Shown: positions 34,595 through 41,789, counted from the first letter of the stretch. The stretch is DNA of 43,163 bases from Gammaproteobacteria bacterium RIFCSPHIGHO2_12_FULL_63_22 (GCA_001801685.1 MGYJ01000091.1:1-43163), one strand, 5' to 3'. Notes: generated from the sequence alone by a model not told the origin. Numbers and translations: made by a program.

Positions 34595-35028
34595 CGCGTC
34601 GATCCTTTGTTTCGCCACACGAAGGGAAGCGGCTCGGGCAGCACCCACAGGTGCCGTATGTTTGAGACGTTCACGACATCGCGGTCGCGAGGAAAGACCT
34701 CAACAGCCTCCTTATCGCCGCGGCCGCATTCCATCTTCAGGCGCTGCAACTCGTCCCATGTGATGCCGTCGGCCCATTGGTTGCCGTCGTGGCATGTCCG
34801 AATGACTGAGAGCCGTACAACGCCGGCTTTTTCATTGAAGACCTGAACGAGAAAATCGCGCGAGCGCCACACCTCATCTGGCTGATGATCACGCGGGATG
34901 ATTGATCTGCGATCCAGCGCCTCTTCGGGCACCCGCACCAGGTTGGCGGGCCACCTCTTATTTTCAGCCTCCAGTGCACGCCGCTCCTCGCGTGTCGGGC
35001 TGACCCTGAGTGCAAACAGATGCTTCAT
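34591..35028 (-). CDS. Hypothetical phage protein (possible DUF7694-like)
   Basis: 145-aa protein with the pattern LVRVPEEALDRR, PDEVWRSRDFLVQVFNEKAG, VVRLSVIRT and GITWDELQRLKMECG. Similar proteins of unknown function occur in rhizobial phages. It is coupled by ATGA overlaps on both sides in the leftward operon. Confidence 0.68.
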   Translation of the reverse strand: MKHLFALRVSPTREERRALEAENKRWPANLVRVPEEALDRRSIIPRDHQPDEVWRSRDFLVQVFNEKAGVVRLSVIRTCHDGNQWADGITWDELQRLKMECGRGDKEAVEVFPRDRDVVNVSNIRHLWVLPEPLPFVWRNKGSTR

Positions 35029-35789
35029 GCCGCCTCCCGCTGCCGCAGGAAGGTGTCGATGTTAATCTTGTGGACGGTAAAGGTGAGGGCGACGACTTCC
35101 GGATTTGCGTTCCAGACCTCATCGCCATGAAGCCAACAGAATAGGCTTTCGAATGACCGGGTCGGGTCTGACGCATGGTAATGGGGACCACCATCGTCCG
35201 GCTCGCTCGAATACCCTTCAGACATGGCGCTCCAGCCAATGCCTTCGGCGATCGCGTCTGTCTCATTGATCTCCTGAAGATGCTGCAAGCGAACGGCTGC
35301 GATCTCCAGCGTGAGGCGCGAAGCCCAGCGCGGCATGTGAAGAGGCGAGGCCCAGTGGATTGCTTTGCCAAGCCGAGTGAAGTTACTGGCGACGGTAGGA
35401 AACTTAGCGTCGACCTCGTCCGCCGGACCGCTGAGCGAAAAATAAGGATGTCCGTCATGAACTCGCCACACCTGCAGCGGCTCGCCATCGGCACGATAGA
35501 TCACGCGATAGTTGATAGGTGGTGGGCCTGGAATGCCGGCCCGGCCCTCCTGGGAATACCGCCCCTCCTGCACAGCGAGCGGGTGTTCCTGGGCAAACGT
35601 CTCCTTCACCCAAAACAGCTCACCCGGCTTCACCTTCTGCCAGAGTGACGGCTTTGCCTCACGGACGGCGACGACACCGCCTTCATCCTTTGGGCCATCG
35701 CGCCAGGCGAGCCGGCGCGTCTGAGTCTTGCGGCCCTCAAGAAGCGCCCTGATCATCGGCGCCGAGAAAAGGATCGGTCGGTCTTTCAC
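35025..35789 (-). CDS. ASCH/PUA-like phage protein (MKxRPILFSAPM family)
   Basis: 254-aa protein with the familiar start ILFSAPMIRALLEGRKTQTRR seen in many phage proteins, then a beta-rich core (KPGELFWVKETFA, NYRVIYRADGE, HMPRWASRLTLEIAAVRLQH). These are usually related to ASCH/PUA-type nucleic-acid-binding folds. No catalytic role can be read. A gap of 28 bases separates it from the upstream gene. Confidence 0.75.
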   Translation of the reverse strand: MKDRPILFSAPMIRALLEGRKTQTRRLAWRDGPKDEGGVVAVREAKPSLWQKVKPGELFWVKETFAQEHPLAVQEGRYSQEGRAGIPGPPPINYRVIYRADGEPLQVWRVHDGHPYFSLSGPADEVDAKFPTVASNFTRLGKAIHWASPLHMPRWASRLTLEIAAVRLQHLQEINETDAIAEGIGWSAMSEGYSSEPDDGGPHYHASDPTRSFESLFCWLHGDEVWNANPEVVALTFTVHKINIDTFLRQREAA

Positions 35790-35817
35790 AATCCCGCCTC
35801 CGCTCGCCCAACGCCGC

Positions 35818-35961
35818 TCATGGTTTTGCTTTCTTCCGCGGTGATGGGCGCTTTGGCTTTTCAGGCTTAGGTGCTTTCTCGCGCACCTTCGGAGCGCCGA
35901 TGCACACGTGCCGCCATTCGGCGACTCCGCAGGTACGGCACAGCGGTGGGCTCATTGGCAT
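35818..35961 (-). CDS. Zinc-finger-like 47-aa basic protein
   Basis: ATG at 35961, overlapping the DUF5131 stop. The sequence begins with PPLCRTCGVAEWRHVC (Cys-x2-Cys and a later Cys with nearby His) and ends in a very basic tail (KPKRPSPRKKAKP), suggesting a nucleic-acid-binding mini-protein. Confidence 0.62.
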   Translation of the reverse strand: MPMSPPLCRTCGVAEWRHVCIGAPKVREKAPKPEKPKRPSPRKKAKP

Positions 35962-37028
35962 GCTGCCACCTCCGGGAATTGGTTCCATTCCTTGCCGTCG
36001 AGAAGGCGGCCGGCGGATTGCTTGCCGACGCGAATCATCGTGTGTCCGGAGCTGTGGTGCTCGAATTTGCCTTCGCGGCCGGTTATGGCGGCAAGGATTG
36101 CGGCGTCATCGAAATTGAGCGGGCGCGCCGGATTCCAAGGTGTGGGATAACTCTTGTAGAGCACCGTGCCCGGGCTCATTTGGTCGAGCCAATGATCGGC
36201 GTCAATCCACGAACCCCACTGTTTCCAGAAGAACGGAACCGAGGCGGTGGCGCACTGGTCGCGAAGTAGCCTTGCCCAATCGGGATGTCCCGGCCTCGCC
36301 TTCGATCCGCTCTCGAAGCCGCAGATCACCTGAGCGCGCCGCCCGAGCTGTAGAAAGTCATCCGGTAGAACGATGTGGCCGAGCATCGGCTCGATAGACA
36401 CGAAGACCGTCCAACCGACTTCGGCGAGCTTGCGCATGTGCGTCCAGCGTTCGTCGAATTCCTTCTGGCGCTCCGCTGAGAAGCCGAGCCATAACCGATC
36501 GTTCGGAAGCCCGCCGCAATCGTCGATCTCGCGCCGGCACCAATGCGCCGGCGCGTGCAAATCCATGACGCCGGAGATCAGTTCGCCGCGTTCTGGATAG
36601 AGAAAATAGTCGGCCATGATATCGGCGCGCTTGGTCAGAAGCTGGCCGGTGTGTTGGGACAGGAGAATGGTTCCGACGACGCGGTCGATCGTGGTGAAAC
36701 CGCGGTCCCTGTGAAACAGATCCGACATATCGCCGACGAAGATCAGGGATTGCTTGCCGTGGCCAAGCACCGGTTGCTTGGCGCCACGCCAGGTCAACGG
36801 CCAGCGCCAGCCGGCGTGATCGTCGGGAAGAATGGTGAGGGTGCCGTTGAACACGGGCCCCGCCTTCGACGGCGACGTTGTGCCCTTGTACACGGGATGA
36901 TCACGAAGGCGGCCGGATGCTGCGATCCCCTGCGCATAGCAATTGATGCAGCCTGGCGAATGGATTTCGCACCCGCCTATCGGATTCCAGGTTGCGTCTG
37001 TCCACTCGATGCCGGTCTGAGCGCCCAT
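35952..37028 (-). CDS. DUF5131 / phage Gp37-Gp68 family protein
   Basis: 358-aa protein with family hallmarks: GIEWTDATWNPIGGC, the Cys cluster C20-x6-C27-x2-C30 (ending CINCYA), SLIFVGDMSDLFH, LTKRADIM, WLGFSAERQKEFDERW, VFVSIEPMLG, VICGFESGSKARP and FFWKQWGSW. The Cys triplet suggests a radical-SAM-like iron-sulfur site, but the reaction is not known to me. Start ATG overlaps the upstream stop (TGATG). Confidence 0.85.
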   Translation of the reverse strand: MGAQTGIEWTDATWNPIGGCEIHSPGCINCYAQGIAASGRLRDHPVYKGTTSPSKAGPVFNGTLTILPDDHAGWRWPLTWRGAKQPVLGHGKQSLIFVGDMSDLFHRDRGFTTIDRVVGTILLSQHTGQLLTKRADIMADYFLYPERGELISGVMDLHAPAHWCRREIDDCGGLPNDRLWLGFSAERQKEFDERWTHMRKLAEVGWTVFVSIEPMLGHIVLPDDFLQLGRRAQVICGFESGSKARPGHPDWARLLRDQCATASVPFFWKQWGSWIDADHWLDQMSPGTVLYKSYPTPWNPARPLNFDDAAILAAITGREGKFEHHSSGHTMIRVGKQSAGRLLDGKEWNQFPEVAACQ

Positions 37029-37186
37029 CAGTTGGTGCCCTTCGCGCCAGGTTCCCGGTCATCGAATTCCTGATCGGCGCCCCATGCGACTTCGCGGCGA
37101 GTGTTGACCAGGAAGCCGTTGGCCAACTCGCGACTGACGTCGACCGCTTGGCTTGCCTGCATCAGTTCGTCGTGGGAGATGCTCAT
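37028..37186 (-). CDS. Hypothetical 52-aa protein
   Basis: Starts MSISHDELMQASQAVDVSRE and ends with a charged tail (QEFDDREPGAKGTN). The ATG overlaps the previous stop (ATGA) and its stop overlaps the DUF5131 start (TGATG). Tight coupling at both ends argues for a real gene. Confidence 0.62.
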   Translation of the reverse strand: MSISHDELMQASQAVDVSRELANGFLVNTRREVAWGADQEFDDREPGAKGTN

Positions 37187-37683
37187 TGTGCAATCTCCGG
37201 TTCGGCGCGTTGCTCCGGTTGCACGCCCTCATAAGGCAGAACCCATCCACCGCCACCGGCGAACTTTTCGCGTTCGTCATCAGGAATGACGGTGTAAACG
37301 CCGCGCTCTGCTAAAATTCCCGATACGACGCCGCTCTTGGTGCCTCGCCAGAAGCCAGTGAAGGTGCAACGATCACCCGTCGCCAGCGCGGGCGTGATGC
37401 CATTGGCGATCACCCATGCACGGACGGCCTCTTCATGCGCTTTGCGCATCGCACAAGAGCCATCCAGCAACTCAACAAGCACCGCATCGGGCTCGTAGTG
37501 GAGACGTTCCAATTCCTTTGCGAAACTGTAGCCATCGTTCGGCCACGACCTAATTCTCATCAGGTCAGCGACGATGCCTTCGAGATCATCTTTGCCATCC
37601 AGCCATTCGTGGATATGTGGGGCGAGGATTTCGGCGGCGCGGCGGCACACGCTTTCATCTAACTCCTTCGGGCGCGGACTCAT
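37183..37683 (-). CDS. Hypothetical protein
   Basis: 166-aa protein, ATG at 37683 overlapping the HNH stop. An N-terminal helical part (KELDESVCRRAAEILAPHIH, EGIVADLMRIRSWPN) is followed by a beta-rich C-terminal part (GDRCTFTGFWRGTKSGVVSG, ILAERGVYTVIPDDER). No family is recognised. Confidence 0.65.
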   Translation of the reverse strand: MSPRPKELDESVCRRAAEILAPHIHEWLDGKDDLEGIVADLMRIRSWPNDGYSFAKELERLHYEPDAVLVELLDGSCAMRKAHEEAVRAWVIANGITPALATGDRCTFTGFWRGTKSGVVSGILAERGVYTVIPDDEREKFAGGGGWVLPYEGVQPEQRAEPEIAQ

Positions 37684-38069
37684 CCCCACCGCCTTTCGAC
37701 CTTGCGACCTGTCGCGGTCATCTTCACTTTGAAGTTGGAATCACGCGAGCCTGGGAACGGTCGGCCCTTACGCTTTCGTATGCCGACGTTCTTGTCCTGT
37801 TGCCGCAGCGTCTTTGCCGCCGTCGGTGTGTCGTGGTGATCGGTCTTATAGCGATGGCATTTTGGGCAGACTGCGCCGCAATTCTCCAGGCTGTTATCGT
37901 GCGAGTTGGCCTCAAGGACGACATGGTCAAATTCAACGCCATAGGCGAGTGAGGCGTTACACCGCTGACCCAGGGGTAGCCCGTAGAGGGCGCCCTGCGC
38001 CTCGCACCTACCCTCCGCTCTCTTTAAGGTGGCGCGCTTTGTCTGCTTGGTGAATTCGGCGCGGGCCAT
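37680..38069 (-). CDS. HNH-type endonuclease
   Basis: 129-aa protein with an N-terminal basic helix (ARAEFTKQTKRATLKRA) and an HNH core: CEAQGALYGLPLGQRC, FDHVVLEANSH, DNSLENCGAVCPKCH, giving D-H, N and two Cys pairs for a beta-beta-alpha metal fold. ATG at 38069 is coupled to the preceding stop (TGATG). Far from the terminase, so it is not the usual packaging-linked HNH; it could be a free-standing nuclease of the early region. Confidence 0.82.
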   Translation of the reverse strand: MARAEFTKQTKRATLKRAEGRCEAQGALYGLPLGQRCNASLAYGVEFDHVVLEANSHDNSLENCGAVCPKCHRYKTDHHDTPTAAKTLRQQDKNVGIRKRKGRPFPGSRDSNFKVKMTATGRKVERRWG

Positions 38070-38239
38070 CAGATATAGCCTTTCGCCGAACCCCAGAGCG
38101 ACACGGCCAGCAGCACAAGCAGCGCCACACCCAGCCAATATTGTTCCGGTGTTGGCCGCGGCGGTTCGCCCATGTCCATCACGGCAATATCGAGATCGCC
38201 AGCCGGCTCTTCGAAATCGGAATAGCGTGAGACCTTCAT
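38069..38239 (-). CDS. Small membrane protein (56 aa)
   Basis: Acidic N-terminus (DFEEPAGDLDIAVMDMGEPP) followed by one membrane helix (about 35-50: YWLGVALLVLLAVSLWGSA). ATG overlaps the upstream stop and TGA overlaps the HNH start. Unknown function. Confidence 0.62.
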   Translation of the reverse strand: MKVSRYSDFEEPAGDLDIAVMDMGEPPRPTPEQYWLGVALLVLLAVSLWGSAKGYI

Positions 38240-38376
38240 GGAAGCCCCCCTTCAATGGCGATCGAGACAATCGCGGCGGCGCCAAGCGTCAGCATCAGGC
38301 CGAAGAAGCAGAGGCCATCGAGCGCGATCAGCCAGGCGGAGCGCTCACGCTCAGGCGGCGGGGTGTAGGGCGTCAT
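38236..38376 (-). CDS. Small membrane protein (46 aa)
   Basis: MTPYTPPPERERSAWLIALD with one membrane segment (about 18-40). ATG at 38376 overlaps the RNA-ligase-like stop. An upstream extension in this frame to 38748 lies entirely within the ligase gene and is rejected. Confidence 0.6.
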   Translation of the reverse strand: MTPYTPPPERERSAWLIALDGLCFFGLMLTLGAAAIVSIAIEGGLP

Positions 38377-39080
38377 GCTGCCACCGCCTGCGGGCGCCAG
38401 TTCCACACCGGTGCTTCGCCGGTGAGTTCGGGAAGGAATTTCCCATCGACCTTGTCCGGGCGCACCCACTTCACCATGAAGTCGAAGACGCCGCGGCGTT
38501 CGACGCGCCACACGCAACCTTCTGGTTCGTCGAGCAGACCGTGATTGCCGGCGCCGTGCAGCGCCATCGCAGTCTCGACCGGCATCGGTGAGCCGAAATG
38601 CATGACCTTCGGCATTGGCACGGCGAAGCGCGCGCAGAGTTGCGTAAGGGTCGCGAATGGAGCCCGCTGTTCCGCCTCCATGAGATCGAATGCGACGAAG
38701 GGCCCCTGCGGCAGCGCGTAACGGGTGCCGTGCGCCTGGGCCATCCACTCCCCAACGAGGCGCTGGCCTGGTTGCAGAACATCCAGCCAGAACGGTCTAT
38801 GCTCCAGGACCCATGCGGCGAAGAGCTTGTGCTGTTCGTACTTCGACGTTTGCGCAAGGTAACCAGCGCGACCGATCGCATGGATTTCATCGCCGATGCG
38901 GGCGATGCCAACATTCGAGCCGTCAACCTTTTCGGTGACGATGATCACGTCATGGCGATCGCGCGCCCTTTCGGTTGCAATGCGTTGCTGGCCTTCGTGG
39001 CAGGCGTGATCGGCAGGCCCCATGCGACTGCACGGCAGGTGTGGGATGGAGCCATAGTTCTTGCGGCCGAGCGGTTTCAC
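38373..39080 (-). CDS. RNA-ligase-like nucleotidyltransferase
   Basis: 235-aa ATP-dependent ligase fold. Motif I K51 in VTEKVDGSN, motif III area VGEW (E111) and VAFD (131-132), motif IV EGCV (187-190), motif V DFMVKWVRPDK (K204). The size matches the small single-domain RNA ligase group of phages, which seal broken RNA, for example tRNA cut by host defence. No C-terminal domain is present, so substrate is uncertain. It lies in the leftward early operon. Confidence 0.82.
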   Translation of the reverse strand: MKPLGRKNYGSIPHLPCSRMGPADHACHEGQQRIATERARDRHDVIIVTEKVDGSNVGIARIGDEIHAIGRAGYLAQTSKYEQHKLFAAWVLEHRPFWLDVLQPGQRLVGEWMAQAHGTRYALPQGPFVAFDLMEAEQRAPFATLTQLCARFAVPMPKVMHFGSPMPVETAMALHGAGNHGLLDEPEGCVWRVERRGVFDFMVKWVRPDKVDGKFLPELTGEAPVWNWRPQAVAA

Positions 39081-39105
39081 GATGCACCGACCTTGCCGGC
39101 GGCGG

Positions 39106-39360
39106 TCACAGCGCGACCTTCTTGAACGTTCCGTCCGCCATCCTGGGCGACTGAAATGCGCCGGGGATAGGACGGGCCCCCATTCGCCCGTCGCGCTGGT
39201 GCGGTGGGCTTGTTTCAGTGTCGGTTCGACTGGAGACGCGCTCAGGGCGACGTAAACGGATCATCAGCAAGACGAAGATCAGGCTGATCGCCGCGCCGAA
39301 GACCGATATCCCGGCCCAAAGCTGAGGGCTTAGAAAGCCATCTGAGGGTGATGATGCCAT
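39106..39360 (-). CDS. First gene of the leftward operon, membrane protein
   Basis: 84-aa protein with one N-terminal membrane segment (about 12-35: LWAGISVFGAAISLIFVLLM) and a basic cytoplasmic tail. It begins 25 bases from the left operator block and is the first product of the leftward promoter. Function unknown; superinfection-related membrane proteins sit at this place in some phages. Confidence 0.58.
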   Translation of the reverse strand: MASSPSDGFLSPQLWAGISVFGAAISLIFVLLMIRLRRPERVSSRTDTETSPPHQRDGRMGARPIPGAFQSPRMADGTFKKVAL

Positions 39361-39384
39361 GTGCCCCGCCCCGCGATTCGTCAG

Positions 39385-39432
39385 CGGGCACGCTGATGGG
39401 TTTCACCCCACTTGTCAATGGGCTGAAACCCA
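39385..39432. promoter_or_regulatory. Left operator block (OL-like)
   Basis: 39 bases (39385-39423) recur in inverted orientation at 41297-41335. It carries TGGGTTTCA (39397-39405) and TGAAACCCA (39424-39432), a perfect 9-bp dyad with 18 bases between arms. TTGTCAA inside it reads TTGACA on the - strand, a consensus -35 box pointing at the leftward operon. The location between divergent genes next to a repressor supports an operator. Confidence 0.72.
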
Positions 39433-39449
39433 CTTTGGTAAAGGGAATG

Positions 39450-39461
39450 TTGTGCGCACAA
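39450..39461. promoter_or_regulatory. 12-bp palindrome TTGTGCGCACAA
   Basis: Perfect dyad between the left operator block and the WYL/TerB start. It could be an additional protein-binding site for the rightward promoter there. No copy was noticed at the right operator. Confidence 0.4.
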
Positions 39462-39491
39462 TCACGAGCGCGGGCTGCGGGGGGGGGCGTC

Positions 39492-40244
39492 ATGCTTGAC
39501 GCACTTATTTTCAGAATTCGTGGCGGGCACTCTTCACCAAGGATATCGCCACCGGCGCCGCCTCCGGGCTTTACGCCCTTTGTCTCTGACCACCCGGATG
39601 AAGAGTTCGACGGCGACGATATCTTAAGTGAGGCCGATGTCTTCGGGCAGAGCTTCGGGCTTGTGTATCGGGACGCCAAAGGAAATGAAACGCATCGTCG
39701 AGTTACAGTCCGCGCGCTGCGCCGGTCCTTTCATGGTCATGTGTTCATGCGTGCTTTCTGTTGGGAACGTGCCGCGCCGCGAAGCTTTCGATTGGATCGC
39801 ATGCAGGCCCTTTATCGCATCACAACCGGCGAGGTGATTGAGAATCCAACGCGGTTTTTCGCTGGATGTATATCGTCGATGACCGAGCAAGATGCTGTGG
39901 TTGCTCTGCTTCGCGAACTTGCGCCTGGGCTGCGGACGCTCTTGTACATAGCGCAGTGCGACGGCGAACACATTCTTGAAGAGCGCGGCGCGATCCGCTG
40001 GTATGCCGAGCAGCGCGCCGGTGATCGGCCTTTTGAGTGGACCATCGTTGCAGAGTTTCTGGACCGGCAACGCCCCGATTCGTTCCTTGTTTCACAGGGG
40101 CTCAAAGCGATTGCTCGTGATGCCGAGCATGCGCGCTGCCTGATGAGGGCTGCAGCTCAGCTCATAGACGCGGATGGCGAAATCACTGCCGAAGAAACTG
40201 CTGCTTGTATGGAATTGCAAGGTATACTCCGCGTGGAGGAATAA
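39492..40244 (+). CDS. WYL-like plus TerB-like protein in the immunity region
   Basis: 250-aa protein. After a Pro-rich leader, residues about 50-115 (SFGLVYRDAKGNETHRRVTV, RALRRSFHGHVFMRAFCWER, FRLDRMQALY) match a WYL-type ligand-binding fold; residues about 120-250 form a helical TerB-like bundle (LYIAQCDGEHILEERGAIRW, AQLIDADGEITAEETAACME with the D-x-D-G-x-I-x-x-x-E motif). ATG at 39492 sits behind a 9-G run; upstream in-frame ATGs lie within the operator and are rejected. It is placed like a lysogenically expressed gene and could be a sensor or exclusion factor. Function is not established. Confidence 0.75.
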   Translation: MLDALIFRIRGGHSSPRISPPAPPPGFTPFVSDHPDEEFDGDDILSEADVFGQSFGLVYRDAKGNETHRRVTVRALRRSFHGHVFMRAFCWERAAPRSFRLDRMQALYRITTGEVIENPTRFFAGCISSMTEQDAVVALLRELAPGLRTLLYIAQCDGEHILEERGAIRWYAEQRAGDRPFEWTIVAEFLDRQRPDSFLVSQGLKAIARDAEHARCLMRAAAQLIDADGEITAEETAACMELQGILRVEE

Positions 40245-40251
40245 CCAGGCC

Positions 40252-40590
40252 ATGGCCATGCAAAAATGCGTTGAATGTGGGCATGAAATTTCAGCGCAGG
40301 CGAAGGCTTGCGTGAATTGCGGTCATCCCCTGAAGAGATCCAGCGGCGCCCGCATCTTGATGCTGATAGTTGGGATACCCGTGGCCGGGTTCGCAGCCCT
40401 CGTGATTTTTGGGGCAATTATCGGGCCTTCGGAGGTAAGCCTTCGCGAAAGAATTGATCGTTCTTGCCAGGAGCAGTTTGGTGATCGTGGCGAGGCCGCG
40501 GTGACGGAATGCCGACTGCGGTTAAGCGTAGAAGCTCTTGGACAAGCAGAGCGTGAGCGCCTTGAGCGCGCCAGGAATGGCGGGCGTTAG
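40252..40590 (+). CDS. Zinc-ribbon membrane protein
   Basis: 112-aa protein with an N-terminal zinc ribbon (C6, C9, C20, C23 in KCVECGHEISAQAKACVNCG), a membrane helix (about 34-55) and a charged C-terminal helix with two further Cys. It follows the WYL/TerB gene by 7 bases and shares a transcript. Its stop overlaps the convergent repressor stop by 3 bases. Confidence 0.68.
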   Translation: MAMQKCVECGHEISAQAKACVNCGHPLKRSSGARILMLIVGIPVAGFAALVIFGAIIGPSEVSLRERIDRSCQEQFGDRGEAAVTECRLRLSVEALGQAERERLERARNGGR

Positions 40591-41252
40591 TGTCGCCGGA
40601 TCGAGAGGAACATTCTCCCAATGACGATCAGGCGGTCCAGCTTCTTTATGGTCTGCGGCTGATATTTGGGATTGTCTGACGCTAGGGTCACGGCACGCGT
40701 TTCAATGTGCTGGGACGCGCGCTTAATGACGGCATCGCCCTCGACGTTCAAAGCGTAAATGCCTGGATTTGTCAGGTGGGTTCGCCGCCGATCGACCAAG
40801 ATCCAGTCGCGGTGGTAGAGGGTCGGCTCCATACTGTCTCCGTCGACCTGGAATACACCAATCTCGGTAAGCGGCGCATTGGTCATCGACCGCAAGAGCG
40901 ACAAGCTCATGATGAAGTGGTCGATTGGCGCCTCTTCATAATTCTGCGCGCCGGCGCCTGCGGCGAATCGGATATCGTAAACCGGCAACCGTGCGAATTC
41001 AGCACCCTCTACGTCGACGATCGATTGATCACGGCCCCGCGTGCCAGCATCTAGAAACCAGGCGCCAATGTCGACGCCGAGCCCGTCGGACAACTTCTGA
41101 GCGGAGGCGGCCGTCGGGGTTTGGCCCTTTTCCAAAATGTCTCTCAGATAGGTTTCGTTGAGCTTGGACTTTTTGCTCAGGGCTTTTCGATTGCCGCCCT
41201 GCTCCTCTACGAGCTCGGCCAATCGCTGCCGCCAGTCATTTCGGATTCGCAT
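40587..41252 (-). CDS. CI-like repressor (HTH-XRE plus S24 peptidase)
   Basis: 221-aa repressor. N-terminal HTH about 10-60 (GGNRKALSKKSKLNETYLRD), linker, then LexA/CI-type S24 domain with Ser140 in VFQVDGDSMEP and Lys177 in EGDAVIKRA. A possible self-cleavage pair Ala98-Gly99 lies in RFAAGAGA, so SOS-induced cleavage is plausible. ATG at 41252 is chosen; an extended frame to 41324 encodes MGFTPLVNG from the operator block and is rejected. It should bind both operator blocks. Confidence 0.9.
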   Translation of the reverse strand: MRIRNDWRQRLAELVEEQGGNRKALSKKSKLNETYLRDILEKGQTPTAASAQKLSDGLGVDIGAWFLDAGTRGRDQSIVDVEGAEFARLPVYDIRFAAGAGAQNYEEAPIDHFIMSLSLLRSMTNAPLTEIGVFQVDGDSMEPTLYHRDWILVDRRRTHLTNPGIYALNVEGDAVIKRASQHIETRAVTLASDNPKYQPQTIKKLDRLIVIGRMFLSIRRH

Positions 41253-41287
41253 ACAAAATGATGGAAAACGGACCGCGCCAGCGCCAC

Positions 41288-41335
41288 TGGGTTCTGGCCC
41301 ATTGACAAGTGGGGTGAAACCCATCAGCGTGCCCG
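41288..41335. promoter_or_regulatory. Right operator block (OR-like)
   Basis: 41297-41335 is the exact reverse complement of 39385-39423. The flanking TGGGTTCTG (41288-41296) keeps most of the outer dyad arm (7 of 9 positions with the left block). TTGACA at 41302-41307 points toward the Cro-like gene. It lies between the repressor and that gene, as expected of OR. Confidence 0.72.
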
Positions 41336-41339
41336 GGCT

Positions 41340-41567
41340 ATGGCTTCTGATTCGTTGCTCGACGAAATCGACGCGTTCCTATCGCGCCCCGGGGTCTCTC
41401 TCACGGAGACCGCTTTCGGATTGCGCGCGGTGAACGACGGCAAGTTTATCGGCGAGATCCGCAAAGGAAGGCGCGTGTGGCCGGAGACTGCAGCGCGAGT
41501 CCGTAAATTCATCGCTGGATACCAAGCCGCCACAATTAAGCCCCCCAAACCTCGGAGGGCGGCATGA
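41340..41567 (+). CDS. Cro-like small DNA-binding protein
   Basis: 75-aa protein divergent from the repressor. The middle contains an HTH-like stretch (SLTETAFGLRAVNDGKFIGE, then IRKGRRVWPETAARVRKFI). No Shine-Dalgarno sequence precedes the ATG, which starts 4 bases after the operator block, so the message may be leaderless. It is most likely a Cro-type antirepressor; identity rests on size, position and the HTH pattern. Confidence 0.68.
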   Translation: MASDSLLDEIDAFLSRPGVSLTETAFGLRAVNDGKFIGEIRKGRRVWPETAARVRKFIAGYQAATIKPPKPRRAA

Positions 41568-41647
41568 ACCTCCAGGCGGTCTTGGGCCCGTTCCTCACAC
41601 TCTTTGCCGGCGCGCATGGACTTCACCGTCAGATGCGCGCCGCAACT

Positions 41648-41676
41648 GCCAGACGGGGGGACCGTCTGGCTCTTTT
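41648..41676 (+). terminator. Rho-independent terminator after the Cro-like gene
   Basis: GCCAGACGG and CCGTCTGGC form a perfect 9-bp stem with a 5-base loop, followed by TCTTTTCTT. It is placed like a lambda tR1-type early stop, so downstream early genes may need antitermination or their own promoter. The remainder of 41568-41789 shows no convincing gene. Confidence 0.8.
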
Positions 41677-41789
41677 CTTCCCATTCGTCATGCGCATACA
41701 CGCTTCGGCGGAAACGGCGCGTCCCGGGTCCGTGCGGCGCCCATCGGTACGCGGGGAACGCGCACCGGAGCGCCGCGCGGCTTTCATTC

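Noticed and set aside
38377-38748. Upstream extension of the 46-aa membrane protein
   Set aside because: It lies inside the ligase gene in another frame and is Arg-rich; the coupled start at 38376 is better.
39348-39491. In-frame extension of the WYL/TerB gene with MGFTPLVNG
   Set aside because: That peptide comes from translating the operator block; the same peptide appears in the repressor extension at 41324, so it is shared DNA, not conserved protein.
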